Shown here: one piece after another, positions 1 through 6,384 of the stretch
Numbering within the stretch: position 1 is the stretch's first letter
Layout of the letters: the number at the start of each line of letters is the position of its first letter
NCBI GenBank assembly: GCA_021788955.1
Contig: JAJYKC010000049.1
Coordinates: forward strand, 1 to 9,229
Length of the DNA stretch: 9,229 nucleotides
Source of the DNA: Acidobacteriota bacterium
GTDB taxonomy: Bacteria > Acidobacteriota > Terriglobia > Bryobacterales > Bryobacteraceae
Direction of reading: 5' to 3'
Notes under the pieces: model-generated
Databases searched by the model: none
The model's input: the letters and a program-made list of their open reading frames with translations, nothing else
Told to the model about the DNA's origin: nothing
Position numbers and translations under genes: made by a program

Positions 1-80
1 CGGGCGGATGCCCACAGCAGCAGCCAAACCAGCGCCGGGGCGGCGAAACCCATCGCCGCATAGTGCCAGGCGGATGTCAT
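1..80 (-). CDS. N-terminus of a membrane protein, cut by the window edge
   Basis: Only the first 26 codons are present, so the family cannot be named. The reading starts at an ATG that overlaps the PspA stop codon as ATGA (77-80), the same coupling seen between the regulator and the NfeD-like gene in this operon. The peptide begins MTSAWHYAAMGF and continues into a run of Ala, Leu, Val and Trp that looks like a first transmembrane segment or an uncleaved signal anchor. There is no strong ribosome binding site, which fits translational coupling to pspA; a second in-frame ATG lies at codon 10 (51-53). Its place as the last visible gene of a flotillin/PspA operon suggests a membrane partner. That it is a real gene is inferred from the overlap, the hydrophobic start and the absence of a stop in the visible part. 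Confidence 0.6.
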   Translation of the reverse strand, partial: MTSAWHYAAMGFAAPALVWLLLWASA

Positions 81-748
81 GACTCGAGCTTCGCTTTCCG
101 TCCCGCCTTCAGTTCGGCGAGCACACGCTCCACCTCGTCGTCGCGTTCGAGCGCAGCAAGACGCTCCTCCACCGTGTCGCCAAGCAGCGCCGTGCGCGCC
201 TGGCTGACCGCTTCGCTCTGGTCGACTTTTTCGGTCATGCGGTCGAAGGAGCCGTCAGAGGCCTGCGAGCGCGCCTTCAGTCCCGCTTCGCCGGCGCGGT
301 TCAGCGTTTTCGCCCGCCGGTTTCGCGCCACCAGCACCTCGCTCTTGGCCCTCGCCTCGTCGAGTTTCTGGTCGAGCTTGCGCAGCGCGGTCTTCAGCGC
401 CTCCACCTGCGCGGCCTGTTCGCTCGCCTGCTGCGCGAAGTTGTCTGCAAGCTGGCGGCTGGCGCGGGCGCGCTCGATGGCCGCGCGGGCCAGTTCGTCG
501 TCGTTCTTGCCGACAGCCAACTCGGCCTTGCGCATCCATTCGGAGGCCTTCTCCTCGCTCTCCTTGTGCTTCTTCTTCAGCAGGTGCTCATCTGCCATCG
601 CAATCGCCACCTGCGTCTTCACCTGCATCAACTGGTTCTCCATGTCGAGGATCACCTGTTTAATCAACTTGCCGGGATCTTCGGCGCGGTCGACCAGGTC
701 GTTCAGATTGGCCCGGATCAATGTTGCCACGCGTTCCATCAGTGCCAT
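77..748 (-). CDS. pspA: PspA/IM30 family membrane-stress protein
   Basis: This 223-residue protein has the usual length and layout of the PspA/IM30/Vipp1 family. It opens with a short amphipathic stretch (MALMERVATLIRANLNDLVD) followed by AEDPGKLIKQVILDME, the signature of the family's first helix region. The rest is almost wholly charged coiled coil (about residues 25-180), with a short helical tail to residue 223. Family members assemble into ESCRT-III-like rods or rings on the inner face of the cytoplasmic membrane and limit leakage under stress; in proteobacteria PspA also inhibits the activator PspF, but no PspF-like gene is visible here. It follows the flotillin gene by 12 bases and overlaps the next gene by 4. 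Its Shine-Dalgarno site is near perfect, suggesting strong translation. The family call is secure; the stress role is inferred from the family and the operon. Confidence 0.95.
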   Translation of the reverse strand: MALMERVATLIRANLNDLVDRAEDPGKLIKQVILDMENQLMQVKTQVAIAMADEHLLKKKHKESEEKASEWMRKAELAVGKNDDELARAAIERARASRQLADNFAQQASEQAAQVEALKTALRKLDQKLDEARAKSEVLVARNRRAKTLNRAGEAGLKARSQASDGSFDRMTEKVDQSEAVSQARTALLGDTVEERLAALERDDEVERVLAELKAGRKAKLES

Positions 749-755
749 CGCGCTT

Positions 756-762
756 ACCTCCT
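756..762 (-). promoter_or_regulatory. Shine-Dalgarno site of pspA overlapping the flotillin stop
   Basis: On the minus strand the bases read AGGAGGT, a complete anti-16S match, 7 nt before the pspA ATG at 746-748. The site shares bases with the TAG stop of the flotillin gene (761-763), so ribosomes ending on flotillin finish directly over it. This fixes the pspA start and suggests PspA is made at a high level relative to its neighbours. Confidence 0.85.
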
Positions 763-2191
763 AACCTTCGGTTTCAATGTTCTGTCCCTTGCCATTCGAC
801 TTACCGCCCTCGCCGATGTTTTTGACGCGGCCGAGCAGGTCTTCCATCTTCATGCCCGACAGCGTTTCAAACAGCGCGGGGATCTGGGCGGCCATCTTCG
901 TGAGGTCGCCGGTGATCTTGTTCAAGCCGGCCGAGTCGCCGCCGGTCGAGACGACGGTGATGCGGTCCACGTTGGCCAGCGGAGAGGCGAGCGCCCTGAC
1001 GACTTCCGGCAAACCCGTGAGCAGCTTGTCGACCACCGCCGCCTGGTTCCACTCCTGGTACGCCTCGGCCTTGACGTTCATCGCCTTGGCCTCGGCTTCG
1101 CCCTTCTTGAGGATGATTTCTGCCTCGGCTTCGCCCTGCGCCCGCGTCGCGGCGGCCTGGCCTTCGGCTTCGAGCGTCCGGCGCTGCTTTTCAGCCGTGG
1201 CCAACTCTTCAATCCGCTGCCGCTCGATCTCGGCCTGCTTCAGCACCGTCGAGATCAGCTCTTTCTCATGACGCAGGATTTCCGCTTCCTGCACCTTGAT
1301 CTGTTGTTCTTTCTCCACCTGCTGCACCTTCACCTGTTCGGCGACAACCTGCTGCTGCATGACGTTGGCCTGGATGTCGTAAGCCTTGTCCGCCTGCGCC
1401 TGCTGGCGCTTGACGGTCTCCTGATACTGCGCTTTCTTGATTTCGAGATCCCGTTGGGCCTCGGCCTGCTTGGCCAGAGAAACCGTCTCGGCCAGAACAC
1501 GTTCCTGGTCGGCCTGGGCACGAGCCACCGCGGAGGCGCGCTGAGCTTCGGCCCGTTTGATGGTCGTATCACGTTCGGCTTCCGCGGCGGCCACATCGGC
1601 GTCGCGCTTGATCCGCGCGACATCCGGGCGGCCCATGTTCATGATGTACTCGTTCTTGTCGCGGACTTCTTTGATGGTGAACGAAACGACTTCAAGGCCC
1701 ATCTTGCTCATGTCCTCGGCGCAGGTGGAGCGCATGCGGTCGCCCACCATCTCGGGCTCCTTGACGATCTGTTCGACCGAAAGCTGGCCGATGATTCCGC
1801 GCAGGTGGCCTTCCATCACCAGACGGATGAGTCCTTCGCGCTCGGCGGGCGGTTTCGTGAGAAATTGCTCGGCCGCGGTCTGGATCGACTCGGGGTCCGA
1901 CTTCACTTTGATCTGCGCCACCGCCTCCACCGTCACCGCGACGCCTTGCTTGGTGTAAAGATCCTGCTGCGGCGCCACGTCGAACGACATCAGTTGGAGC
2001 GAAAGTTCGCGATAGGTCTCAAACATCGGCCAGATTACGGTGCCGCGCCCCTTCACGATGCGGGTGCCGCGCGCGCCGTAGACGACAAGCGCCTCGTGCG
2101 GGCCCGCCTTGCGATATAGCCTGGCGACGCTGCTCAGCAGAAAGATCAGCGCCAGCAGGCTCAGTCCCACAATCACTACCATCGTTTGCAT
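761..2191 (-). CDS. Flotillin-like SPFH-domain membrane protein
   Basis: The 476-residue protein has one N-terminal membrane segment (about 4-22), an SPFH/band-7 domain (about 30-200, including GPHEALVVYG and the VEAVAQIKVKSDPESI strand region), a long Ala/Glu/Lys-rich coiled coil (about 190-380), and a C-terminal flotillin region (about 385-455, with VDKLLTGLPEVVRALASPL). Length and order match bacterial FloT/YuaG-type flotillins, which form large oligomers that organise membrane microdomains and pair with an NfeD protein. Here the NfeD-like gene lies 28 bases upstream, as in yuaF-yuaG of Bacillus, and pspA follows directly. The start ATG has a GGAG site (2198-2201) 6 nt upstream. The coiled coil contains an 11-residue repeat around residues 353-374. 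Family assignment is firm; the exact cargo or partners cannot be read from sequence. Confidence 0.93.
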   Translation of the reverse strand: MQTMVVIVGLSLLALIFLLSSVARLYRKAGPHEALVVYGARGTRIVKGRGTVIWPMFETYRELSLQLMSFDVAPQQDLYTKQGVAVTVEAVAQIKVKSDPESIQTAAEQFLTKPPAEREGLIRLVMEGHLRGIIGQLSVEQIVKEPEMVGDRMRSTCAEDMSKMGLEVVSFTIKEVRDKNEYIMNMGRPDVARIKRDADVAAAEAERDTTIKRAEAQRASAVARAQADQERVLAETVSLAKQAEAQRDLEIKKAQYQETVKRQQAQADKAYDIQANVMQQQVVAEQVKVQQVEKEQQIKVQEAEILRHEKELISTVLKQAEIERQRIEELATAEKQRRTLEAEGQAAATRAQGEAEAEIILKKGEAEAKAMNVKAEAYQEWNQAAVVDKLLTGLPEVVRALASPLANVDRITVVSTGGDSAGLNKITGDLTKMAAQIPALFETLSGMKMEDLLGRVKNIGEGGKSNGKGQNIETEG

Positions 2192-2219
2192 GGTTTTCTC
2201 CGTTACTTAACTCTCCGTA

Positions 2220-2798
2220 CTAATTCGCTAACTCATCCCAGCGCCGGACGTAGGCGATGCCGCGTTCGTAGCGCGTCACGACAACTTCAATGTCTTTCTC
2301 AATGGGCCGGCCGTCTTCACTGCGGATCGGAGCGGAACGGCGGGCACCGTCGCGGACGAAAATCATTTCGCCAACGCCTCCCTCGCGCACCGGACTGCTG
2401 ACCCGGCCAAGCACGCCGGTCATTTCGTAGTCGTCGGGGTCGAGCGCCCGGTCGTAGCGCGGCAGGAACCGCGCCAGGAACCAGAAAACGATCCAACCGC
2501 CGGCAATCCCGGCGAGCGCGGCAACAACCAGTGCGGCAAAGGCCCAAAGACCCGAAAAACGGCGCAGCAGGTAGCCGGCGCCGCCGAACCAGGCGAGAAA
2601 CGCCGCCAGCGTGGCCGGATTAAACCACGCCGGCACGCCTCCATGAGCGCGCGCGGTCCCGTGACCGTGCCCGGGAACGTGGCCGTGCGCCGCGTGGCCG
2701 CCGCCATGCGTCTTCGCAATGCCGCCCGCAAGGAAAGTTAGAAGACTGTACAGGAAGCCGATGATGAAACAGAGAAGGTAAAACTGTTCCCAGTTCAT
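2220..2798 (-). CDS. NfeD-like membrane protein with histidine-rich loop
   Basis: This 192-residue protein has three predicted membrane segments (about 5-25, 62-78 and 84-110) and a C-terminal soluble domain (about 124-188) starting MTGVLGRVSSPVREGGVGEM. That domain resembles the OB-fold of short NfeD proteins, the usual partners of flotillins. It lacks the ClpP-like protease domain of long NfeD proteins. Between the first two membrane segments, residues 31-52 carry seven histidines among glycines (HGGGHAAHGH, then HGHG, then H52), a likely metal-binding or pH-sensitive loop. The start ATG overlaps the regulator's stop as ATGA and has a GGAG site 5 nt upstream. The flotillin gene follows after 28 bases. 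The NfeD call rests on domain shape and neighbourhood more than on a strict motif, so it is likely but not certain. Confidence 0.82.
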   Translation of the reverse strand: MNWEQFYLLCFIIGFLYSLLTFLAGGIAKTHGGGHAAHGHVPGHGHGTARAHGGVPAWFNPATLAAFLAWFGGAGYLLRRFSGLWAFAALVVAALAGIAGGWIVFWFLARFLPRYDRALDPDDYEMTGVLGRVSSPVREGGVGEMIFVRDGARRSAPIRSEDGRPIEKDIEVVVTRYERGIAYVRRWDELAN

Positions 2799-3304
2799 GA
2801 CCGCTCCTTTCCGTTGGCGCGTCCATGATTCGGCAGCGCCTCGGGCTTCAGCACGCCCAGCAGGCGGTCAGCGAGGCCCTGCGTGTCGACGATCGCCTCG
2901 ATCAGCAACAGGCAGCGGCGCGAGTCTTCATGCCGCGCCACGGTGAGCAGCGCCTGGCGAAGTTCCGGGTCGGAGCGGAAGCGCTCGGCGCCTTCGATGA
3001 GCCAGAGGTCGAGCGTGTCCTCTTCCCCGGCGAGCGGGCTGATGAGTTCGGTGTGGTAACCCTCCGGGTCGTCGACAAGGTAGCCGGGATGGACCCGGAA
3101 GAATTTCGCCAGCAGCATGCGCGTCGGGTTGGTCAGGTGCGGCCGGGCCCCGCTTTCAATCTGCGACAGGTAGGACTGGGAGAGCGCTTTCTTCAACTCC
3201 CGCTTCATGGCGCGCGAGACCTCGAGTTGGGTCATTTCGCGGTCGAGGCCGCGGAGGGCGCCTTCCGCTTCGCGGAGGTAGCGGATCTTTTCGCCGAGTC
3301 TCAC
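2795..3304 (-). CDS. XRE-family transcriptional regulator heading the flotillin/PspA operon
   Basis: The 169-residue protein has an N-terminal XRE/Cro-type helix-turn-helix (about residues 3-78): LGEKIRYLREAEG forms the first helix, SQSYLSQIESGARP the recognition helix region, and LLAKFFRVHPGYLVDDPEG the end of the fold. Compared with a standard XRE domain it has extra residues after helix 1 (around ALRGLDR, 16-22) and before the recognition helix (around KRELKKA, 34-40). The remainder (about 85-155) is a helical domain containing WLIEGAERFRSDPELRQALL, which I do not recognise by name; it could mediate dimerisation or sensing. The start is a GTG with AGGAG (3309-3313) 4 nt upstream. It is first in the operon, directly downstream of paired palindromic sites, so autoregulation is likely. 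DNA binding is well supported; the signal is unknown. Confidence 0.9.
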   Translation of the reverse strand: MRLGEKIRYLREAEGALRGLDREMTQLEVSRAMKRELKKALSQSYLSQIESGARPHLTNPTRMLLAKFFRVHPGYLVDDPEGYHTELISPLAGEEDTLDLWLIEGAERFRSDPELRQALLTVARHEDSRRCLLLIEAIVDTQGLADRLLGVLKPEALPNHGRANGKERS

Positions 3305-3316
3305 CGGGCTCCTCTC

Positions 3317-3355
3317 AATTGCAATATGGAATTAGTGTATAGCAAATTGCAATAT
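3317..3355. promoter_or_regulatory. Paired palindromic operator, probably for the XRE regulator
   Basis: The 11-base sequence aattgcaatat occurs twice in direct orientation, at 3317-3327 and 3345-3355, exactly 28 bp apart. Each copy contains the perfect 8-bp palindrome ATTGCAAT (3318-3325 and 3346-3353). The upstream copy overlaps a second inverted repeat, GCAAATTGC (3342-3350). One copy falls inside the promoter spacer and the other at about +1, a typical repressor layout. The regulator encoded immediately downstream is the obvious candidate ligand, but that is inference. Confidence 0.68.
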
Positions 3356-3362
3356 ACGTCAA
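3334..3362 (-). promoter_or_regulatory. Predicted sigma-70-type promoter of the flotillin/PspA operon
   Basis: On the minus strand a TTGACG box (3357-3362) serves as -35. Two overlapping -10 choices follow: TATACA (3336-3341, 15-nt spacer, preceded by TGC as an extended -10) or TACACT (3334-3339, 17-nt spacer). The island is strongly AT-rich in an otherwise GC-rich window. Transcription would start near 3327-3329, giving a leader of a little over 20 nt before the GTG start of the regulator. Confidence 0.6.
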
Positions 3363-3413
3363 GGGAAAAGTGATGCACCCGTCCATGCCCGCGCCCGCGC
3401 GCCGGATTCGTCC

Positions 3414-4204
3414 ATGAACTGCTATCACTTAGCCCCGCTGGCCAGGCGCTTGCCTCACGTTCAACCGCGGAAGGCTTGCGGTCACACCGGGCGGAATCGA
3501 GACGGCCGGCGTCGTCGAGCAACCCGCAACCGCGATGGCGGAGGGATCGAGCGAGGCCGAAGCCGGGCCAAGGCTACTGCAGTATGGGCCGAACGAGCTC
3601 GTGGCGGCCGGAATGAAGAGCCCTTGGCGGATCCTCTGGCGGCAGCCCACCGCGCTGCTCGTCCACATCCAGATCCTCGCCGCCGTGGTTTCGGCTCCGC
3701 TCGGCGATTTTAAGGACGCGCTTGCCATCGGTGCGGGTACGCTGGGGCGGAGAGGTCCGGGCGATTCCCGCCGCTCGGCGTGTCCCTCCCGCTTTTACCG
3801 CTTCGGACTCTTGGATGAACCTGGTCACCGACGGTCTGCCCGCGCTCGCGCTTGGCCTTGAACCCAGCAATTCCGATGCGTCGTCCGCCTCATCCACCCG
3901 GGGAGAGTATTTTCCATGGCGGCCTTGACCGTCATGTCCTGTGGGTAGGCCTGCTGATGCGGATTCCGTCGCTCGGTACGGGTTACCGGTTCTGGCGGGC
4001 CGGCGATCCGAGATGGCAAACGCGGTTGTTCACCACGCTGACGCTCTCGCGGATGGCGAACCGGGGTGAGCACAACTTCCTTTTGAGACCGGCGTCTGGT
4101 CGAACCGGCCGCTCCCCGGCGCCGTCGCGTTGGCCGTCGGACCGAGCCTGGTGATTTTCGCAGTAGTCGAACTGGAGAAGTGGATCGGCCGGCGGGCCCG
4201 TTAG
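3414..4204 (+). pseudogene. Remnant of a P2-type cation-transporting ATPase
   Basis: No single frame is intact, but pieces of a calcium-ATPase-like P-type pump appear in the correct order. In frame 1, about 3565-3720, are LLQYGPNEL and MKSPWRILW leading to LGDFKDALAI (N-terminus, TM1-2). In frame 2, about 3722-3780, is PSVRVRWGGEVRAIPA (start of the actuator domain). In frame 3, about 3789-3811, is PLLPLRTL, continuing after a one-base loss in frame 2 at 3812 as WMNLVTDGLPALALGLEP. In frame 3, about 3876-4080, are MRRPPHPPGESIF and LTLSRMAN. In frame 2, from 4085, ETGVWSNRPL runs to AVVELEKWIGRRAR and a TAG at 4202-4204. The phosphorylation site (DKTGT) and the nucleotide-binding domain are missing. 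About 260 codons remain of a family usually near 900. The 3414 ATG (MNCYHLAP) is a weak candidate for the original start. It cannot encode a working pump. Confidence 0.88.
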
Positions 4205-6384
4205 CCGAACTTCGCCGCGCGCGCCACTAGATCCGGGGTGACGGTCTTGTCGCTGGGGGCCGGCGTGCCGGGGTGGATGCACTTGGCTGGACAGCCTTCG
4301 GCGGCCTTAACCAGTTCCGCGAACGTACCGGCCGCCGCGTCGGCGATGTACGCCTGCTGATTGCCGTCGTAGCCGAACAGGCGCGGATTGATCTTGCGGC
4401 AATCGTTGCAGCTCGTGCACATGTACGACTCGATGTACGGTGCAACGGCTTCCTCTGCCGGTGGCGGGGCTGCCGCGCTCGGAGCCGGCGTGGCTGTTGC
4501 GGGTGCCGATGGCGCCGGAGCCGCCGGCGCGGCCGCTGGAGCGGGGACAGCAGTAGTGCTCGCGGCAGCCGCGGCAGAGGCTTCCTGCCCGGTGAGCGAG
4601 GCGACGAGACGAAGTAGAGCCTGGCGTGCGCCTTCCGCGCGGGCCTGTTCGGCATCTGGCGCCGCCGCGGCCGCCTGCGGTTGTATCGCAGGCGCCGAGG
4701 CCAGCGCGCGCGCAGCCCTCCAGGACCGGAGACGGTCCCGGCACAGCGCCGCAAGCTCACGAGTACAAATCGCGCGCTGCCGCTCTCCATCCGGGTTGAG
4801 CACCCACAAGAAGGGAATCCCGAGCGGAGGACGGTCCCGGTACTCGGCGAGGTATTTGTCCAGTTCAACCTGGTCCTCGTTGAAGGCCGAGGGCGGCAGC
4901 ACGCGGAAATGGTCCAGCATCCGCCGGGACAGCGCCGCGGCGTGAGCGGCGGTGACGGATACGGTTTCTTCGGTCTCGGGCTCGCCAGGCCCCGGCAGAA
5001 TTTCGAAACGCTCGGCCCAGGTTTCGCCGCGTTCCGGATCGTAGCGGTAGGAGGGGGCGGCATGCGCCCGGTCGAGCAGCGAAAGCTCCTCCCATGCCTC
5101 GATCGGGTCCGTGTCGGGTTCCGGCGTCGCAATCACGGCCACCGCCGGACGCAAGGAGCTCGCCATCGCTTCGAGCATCGCCGGCAACTCCGCCGGGCGA
5201 GCCATCGTACCCTGCACGACGAAGGACTCGCGATGCACCATGGCGAGGTAGCCGGGCTCGATGCCGGCTTCGCCTAACTCGCCCAGGCCGAAGCCGGACC
5301 GGGTGATCAAAAGCTGCAGGGGCATGCCGGACCGAAGGGCGCGGCTGAACCCCGTGAGCGAGGCTTTGGCCAGGCCTTCCGTGGTTTCCACAATCACCAC
5401 CGGCGCCAGCGCGGCCAGTTCCTCGTCGCTGGCGGACTGCCAGTCGACCCGGCGCAGGGCCTCATCGTGAATCGAGGCATCGTAGGCGGAGACGGCTTCC
5501 AGACGAGCCAACCGGAGCGCCCGCAGCGGAGCGGCAAACCACTCGAGCTGCCGCTGGCAGAACATCATTCCGTCGTGGAATGGTTCCAGGCTCGGCTCGC
5601 TCCATCCACCCCACCGCTCGATTCCGTTGGCGGGCAACTCGGGCGGATGGAAGAGGCGGAAGGCCGGTCCGGCCGCCGTGGACTGCAATGTATCTTCGAG
5701 CGTGGCGATGGCGCGCTCGATGCGCGCGCGGCGTTCCGGACTCATTCGCCGCGCGCCTTCCACTGGCGCTCGCAGAGTCCGGGCAAGCCGTTCGGCATCC
5801 AGGTAAACCGCCGCCTGTCCGCCGAGCGCTGCGGCAACGGGCGCGGGGCCGGCCGCTTCCGGGGCATGGGCGTCATCGGCGGCGATGAGTTCGCTCAGAC
5901 CGTCGCGGGCCGCTTTCATTCGCTGGGCGAACTGCTCCCGAGCCGAGGCGCGGGAGGCGCTCAAAATCGATGCGTAGAGGGCGGGCAGGGCGCGGCTGTC
6001 AAGTCCCGCCACGATCGCGTCGCCGGCCATTCTCGCGCGGGCCTCGAGCAGTTCCTCTTCGCTGCATTCTTCGACCGGCAATAGCAGCCGTTTGGAAGCT
6101 TCGGCGCCCGCGAGCCAGGGCCTGGCTTTGAGGACGCCCGCGATGGCCGCCACAATCTGCGTCCGGTGCTCGATGCCGTCAAACAGATCCCACAGTGGGA
6201 CCGGCTTCCTGCCCTTCGCCGCCCAGAGCGGGTACGCGCATTCCCTCGATGGCGGCGCGAACTCCTCGCCCGCCAACCGCAGCGGCGCCGCGGGGCGGAA
6301 CTCTTCCAAGCCGCGTCCCGTGATATGAAACGTGCGGATCTGCTGCCGCTCGACCGCGGCCTGTTTATCGCGTTCCGCGGTCAT
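4201..6384 (-). CDS. Ferredoxin-tailed 2-oxoacid oxidoreductase accessory subunit
   Basis: This 727-residue protein ends in a ferredoxin-like domain (about 649-710) with CTSCNDC (Cys 656, 659, 662), then FGYDGNQQAYI, then EGCPAKCIHPG (Cys 698 and 702). That pattern suits one 4Fe-4S cluster, with one cysteine to spare. Residues 602-648 are an almost pure Ala/Pro/Ser/Thr linker. The large body (1-600) has no intact cofactor motif that I can see. Residues 327-460 (APVVIVETTEGLAKASL through PSYRYDPERGETWAERF) recall the C-terminal TPP-domain region of pyruvate:ferredoxin oxidoreductases, but the GDG-type TPP motif is absent. It starts by a one-base overlap with the beta-subunit stop (TGATG). With the alpha and beta genes just upstream, it most likely accepts electrons from their oxidoreductase. 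The ferredoxin domain is clear; the body's origin and function are inference. Confidence 0.8.
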   Translation of the reverse strand: MTAERDKQAAVERQQIRTFHITGRGLEEFRPAAPLRLAGEEFAPPSRECAYPLWAAKGRKPVPLWDLFDGIEHRTQIVAAIAGVLKARPWLAGAEASKRLLLPVEECSEEELLEARARMAGDAIVAGLDSRALPALYASILSASRASAREQFAQRMKAARDGLSELIAADDAHAPEAAGPAPVAAALGGQAAVYLDAERLARTLRAPVEGARRMSPERRARIERAIATLEDTLQSTAAGPAFRLFHPPELPANGIERWGGWSEPSLEPFHDGMMFCQRQLEWFAAPLRALRLARLEAVSAYDASIHDEALRRVDWQSASDEELAALAPVVIVETTEGLAKASLTGFSRALRSGMPLQLLITRSGFGLGELGEAGIEPGYLAMVHRESFVVQGTMARPAELPAMLEAMASSLRPAVAVIATPEPDTDPIEAWEELSLLDRAHAAPSYRYDPERGETWAERFEILPGPGEPETEETVSVTAAHAAALSRRMLDHFRVLPPSAFNEDQVELDKYLAEYRDRPPLGIPFLWVLNPDGERQRAICTRELAALCRDRLRSWRAARALASAPAIQPQAAAAAPDAEQARAEGARQALLRLVASLTGQEASAAAAASTTAVPAPAAAPAAPAPSAPATATPAPSAAAPPPAEEAVAPYIESYMCTSCNDCRKINPRLFGYDGNQQAYIADAAAGTFAELVKAAEGCPAKCIHPGTPAPSDKTVTPDLVARAAKFG

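Noticed and set aside
566..2119. Long plus-strand open frame of 517 codons
   Set aside because: It is antisense to pspA and the flotillin gene, both clear family members. Its Leu/His/Arg/Asp-rich composition is what a reversed Ala/Glu/Gln-rich coiled coil gives, and no domain is recognisable.
2825..3373. Plus-strand open frame of 182 codons
   Set aside because: It is antisense to the XRE regulator, which has a clear helix-turn-helix, a start codon and a ribosome binding site.
3380..3416. Repeat of cgtccatg at 3380-3387 and 3409-3416
   Set aside because: An 8-bp match without palindromic structure or promoter context is easily expected by chance.
3429..3728. Minus-strand open frame over the ATPase remnant
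   Set aside because: The opposite strand carries recognisable P-type ATPase pieces; this frame has no motif or good ribosome binding site.
3535..3861. Plus-strand 108-codon frame as a small intact gene
   Set aside because: Its first part is the ATPase N-terminus, but after about 3720 the frame loses all similarity while the neighbouring frames continue it, so it is a fragment of a pseudogene.
4227..5132. Minus-strand open frame of 301 codons
   Set aside because: It is a shifted frame inside the 727-residue gene, and its Arg/Pro-rich composition is typical of a shadow frame.
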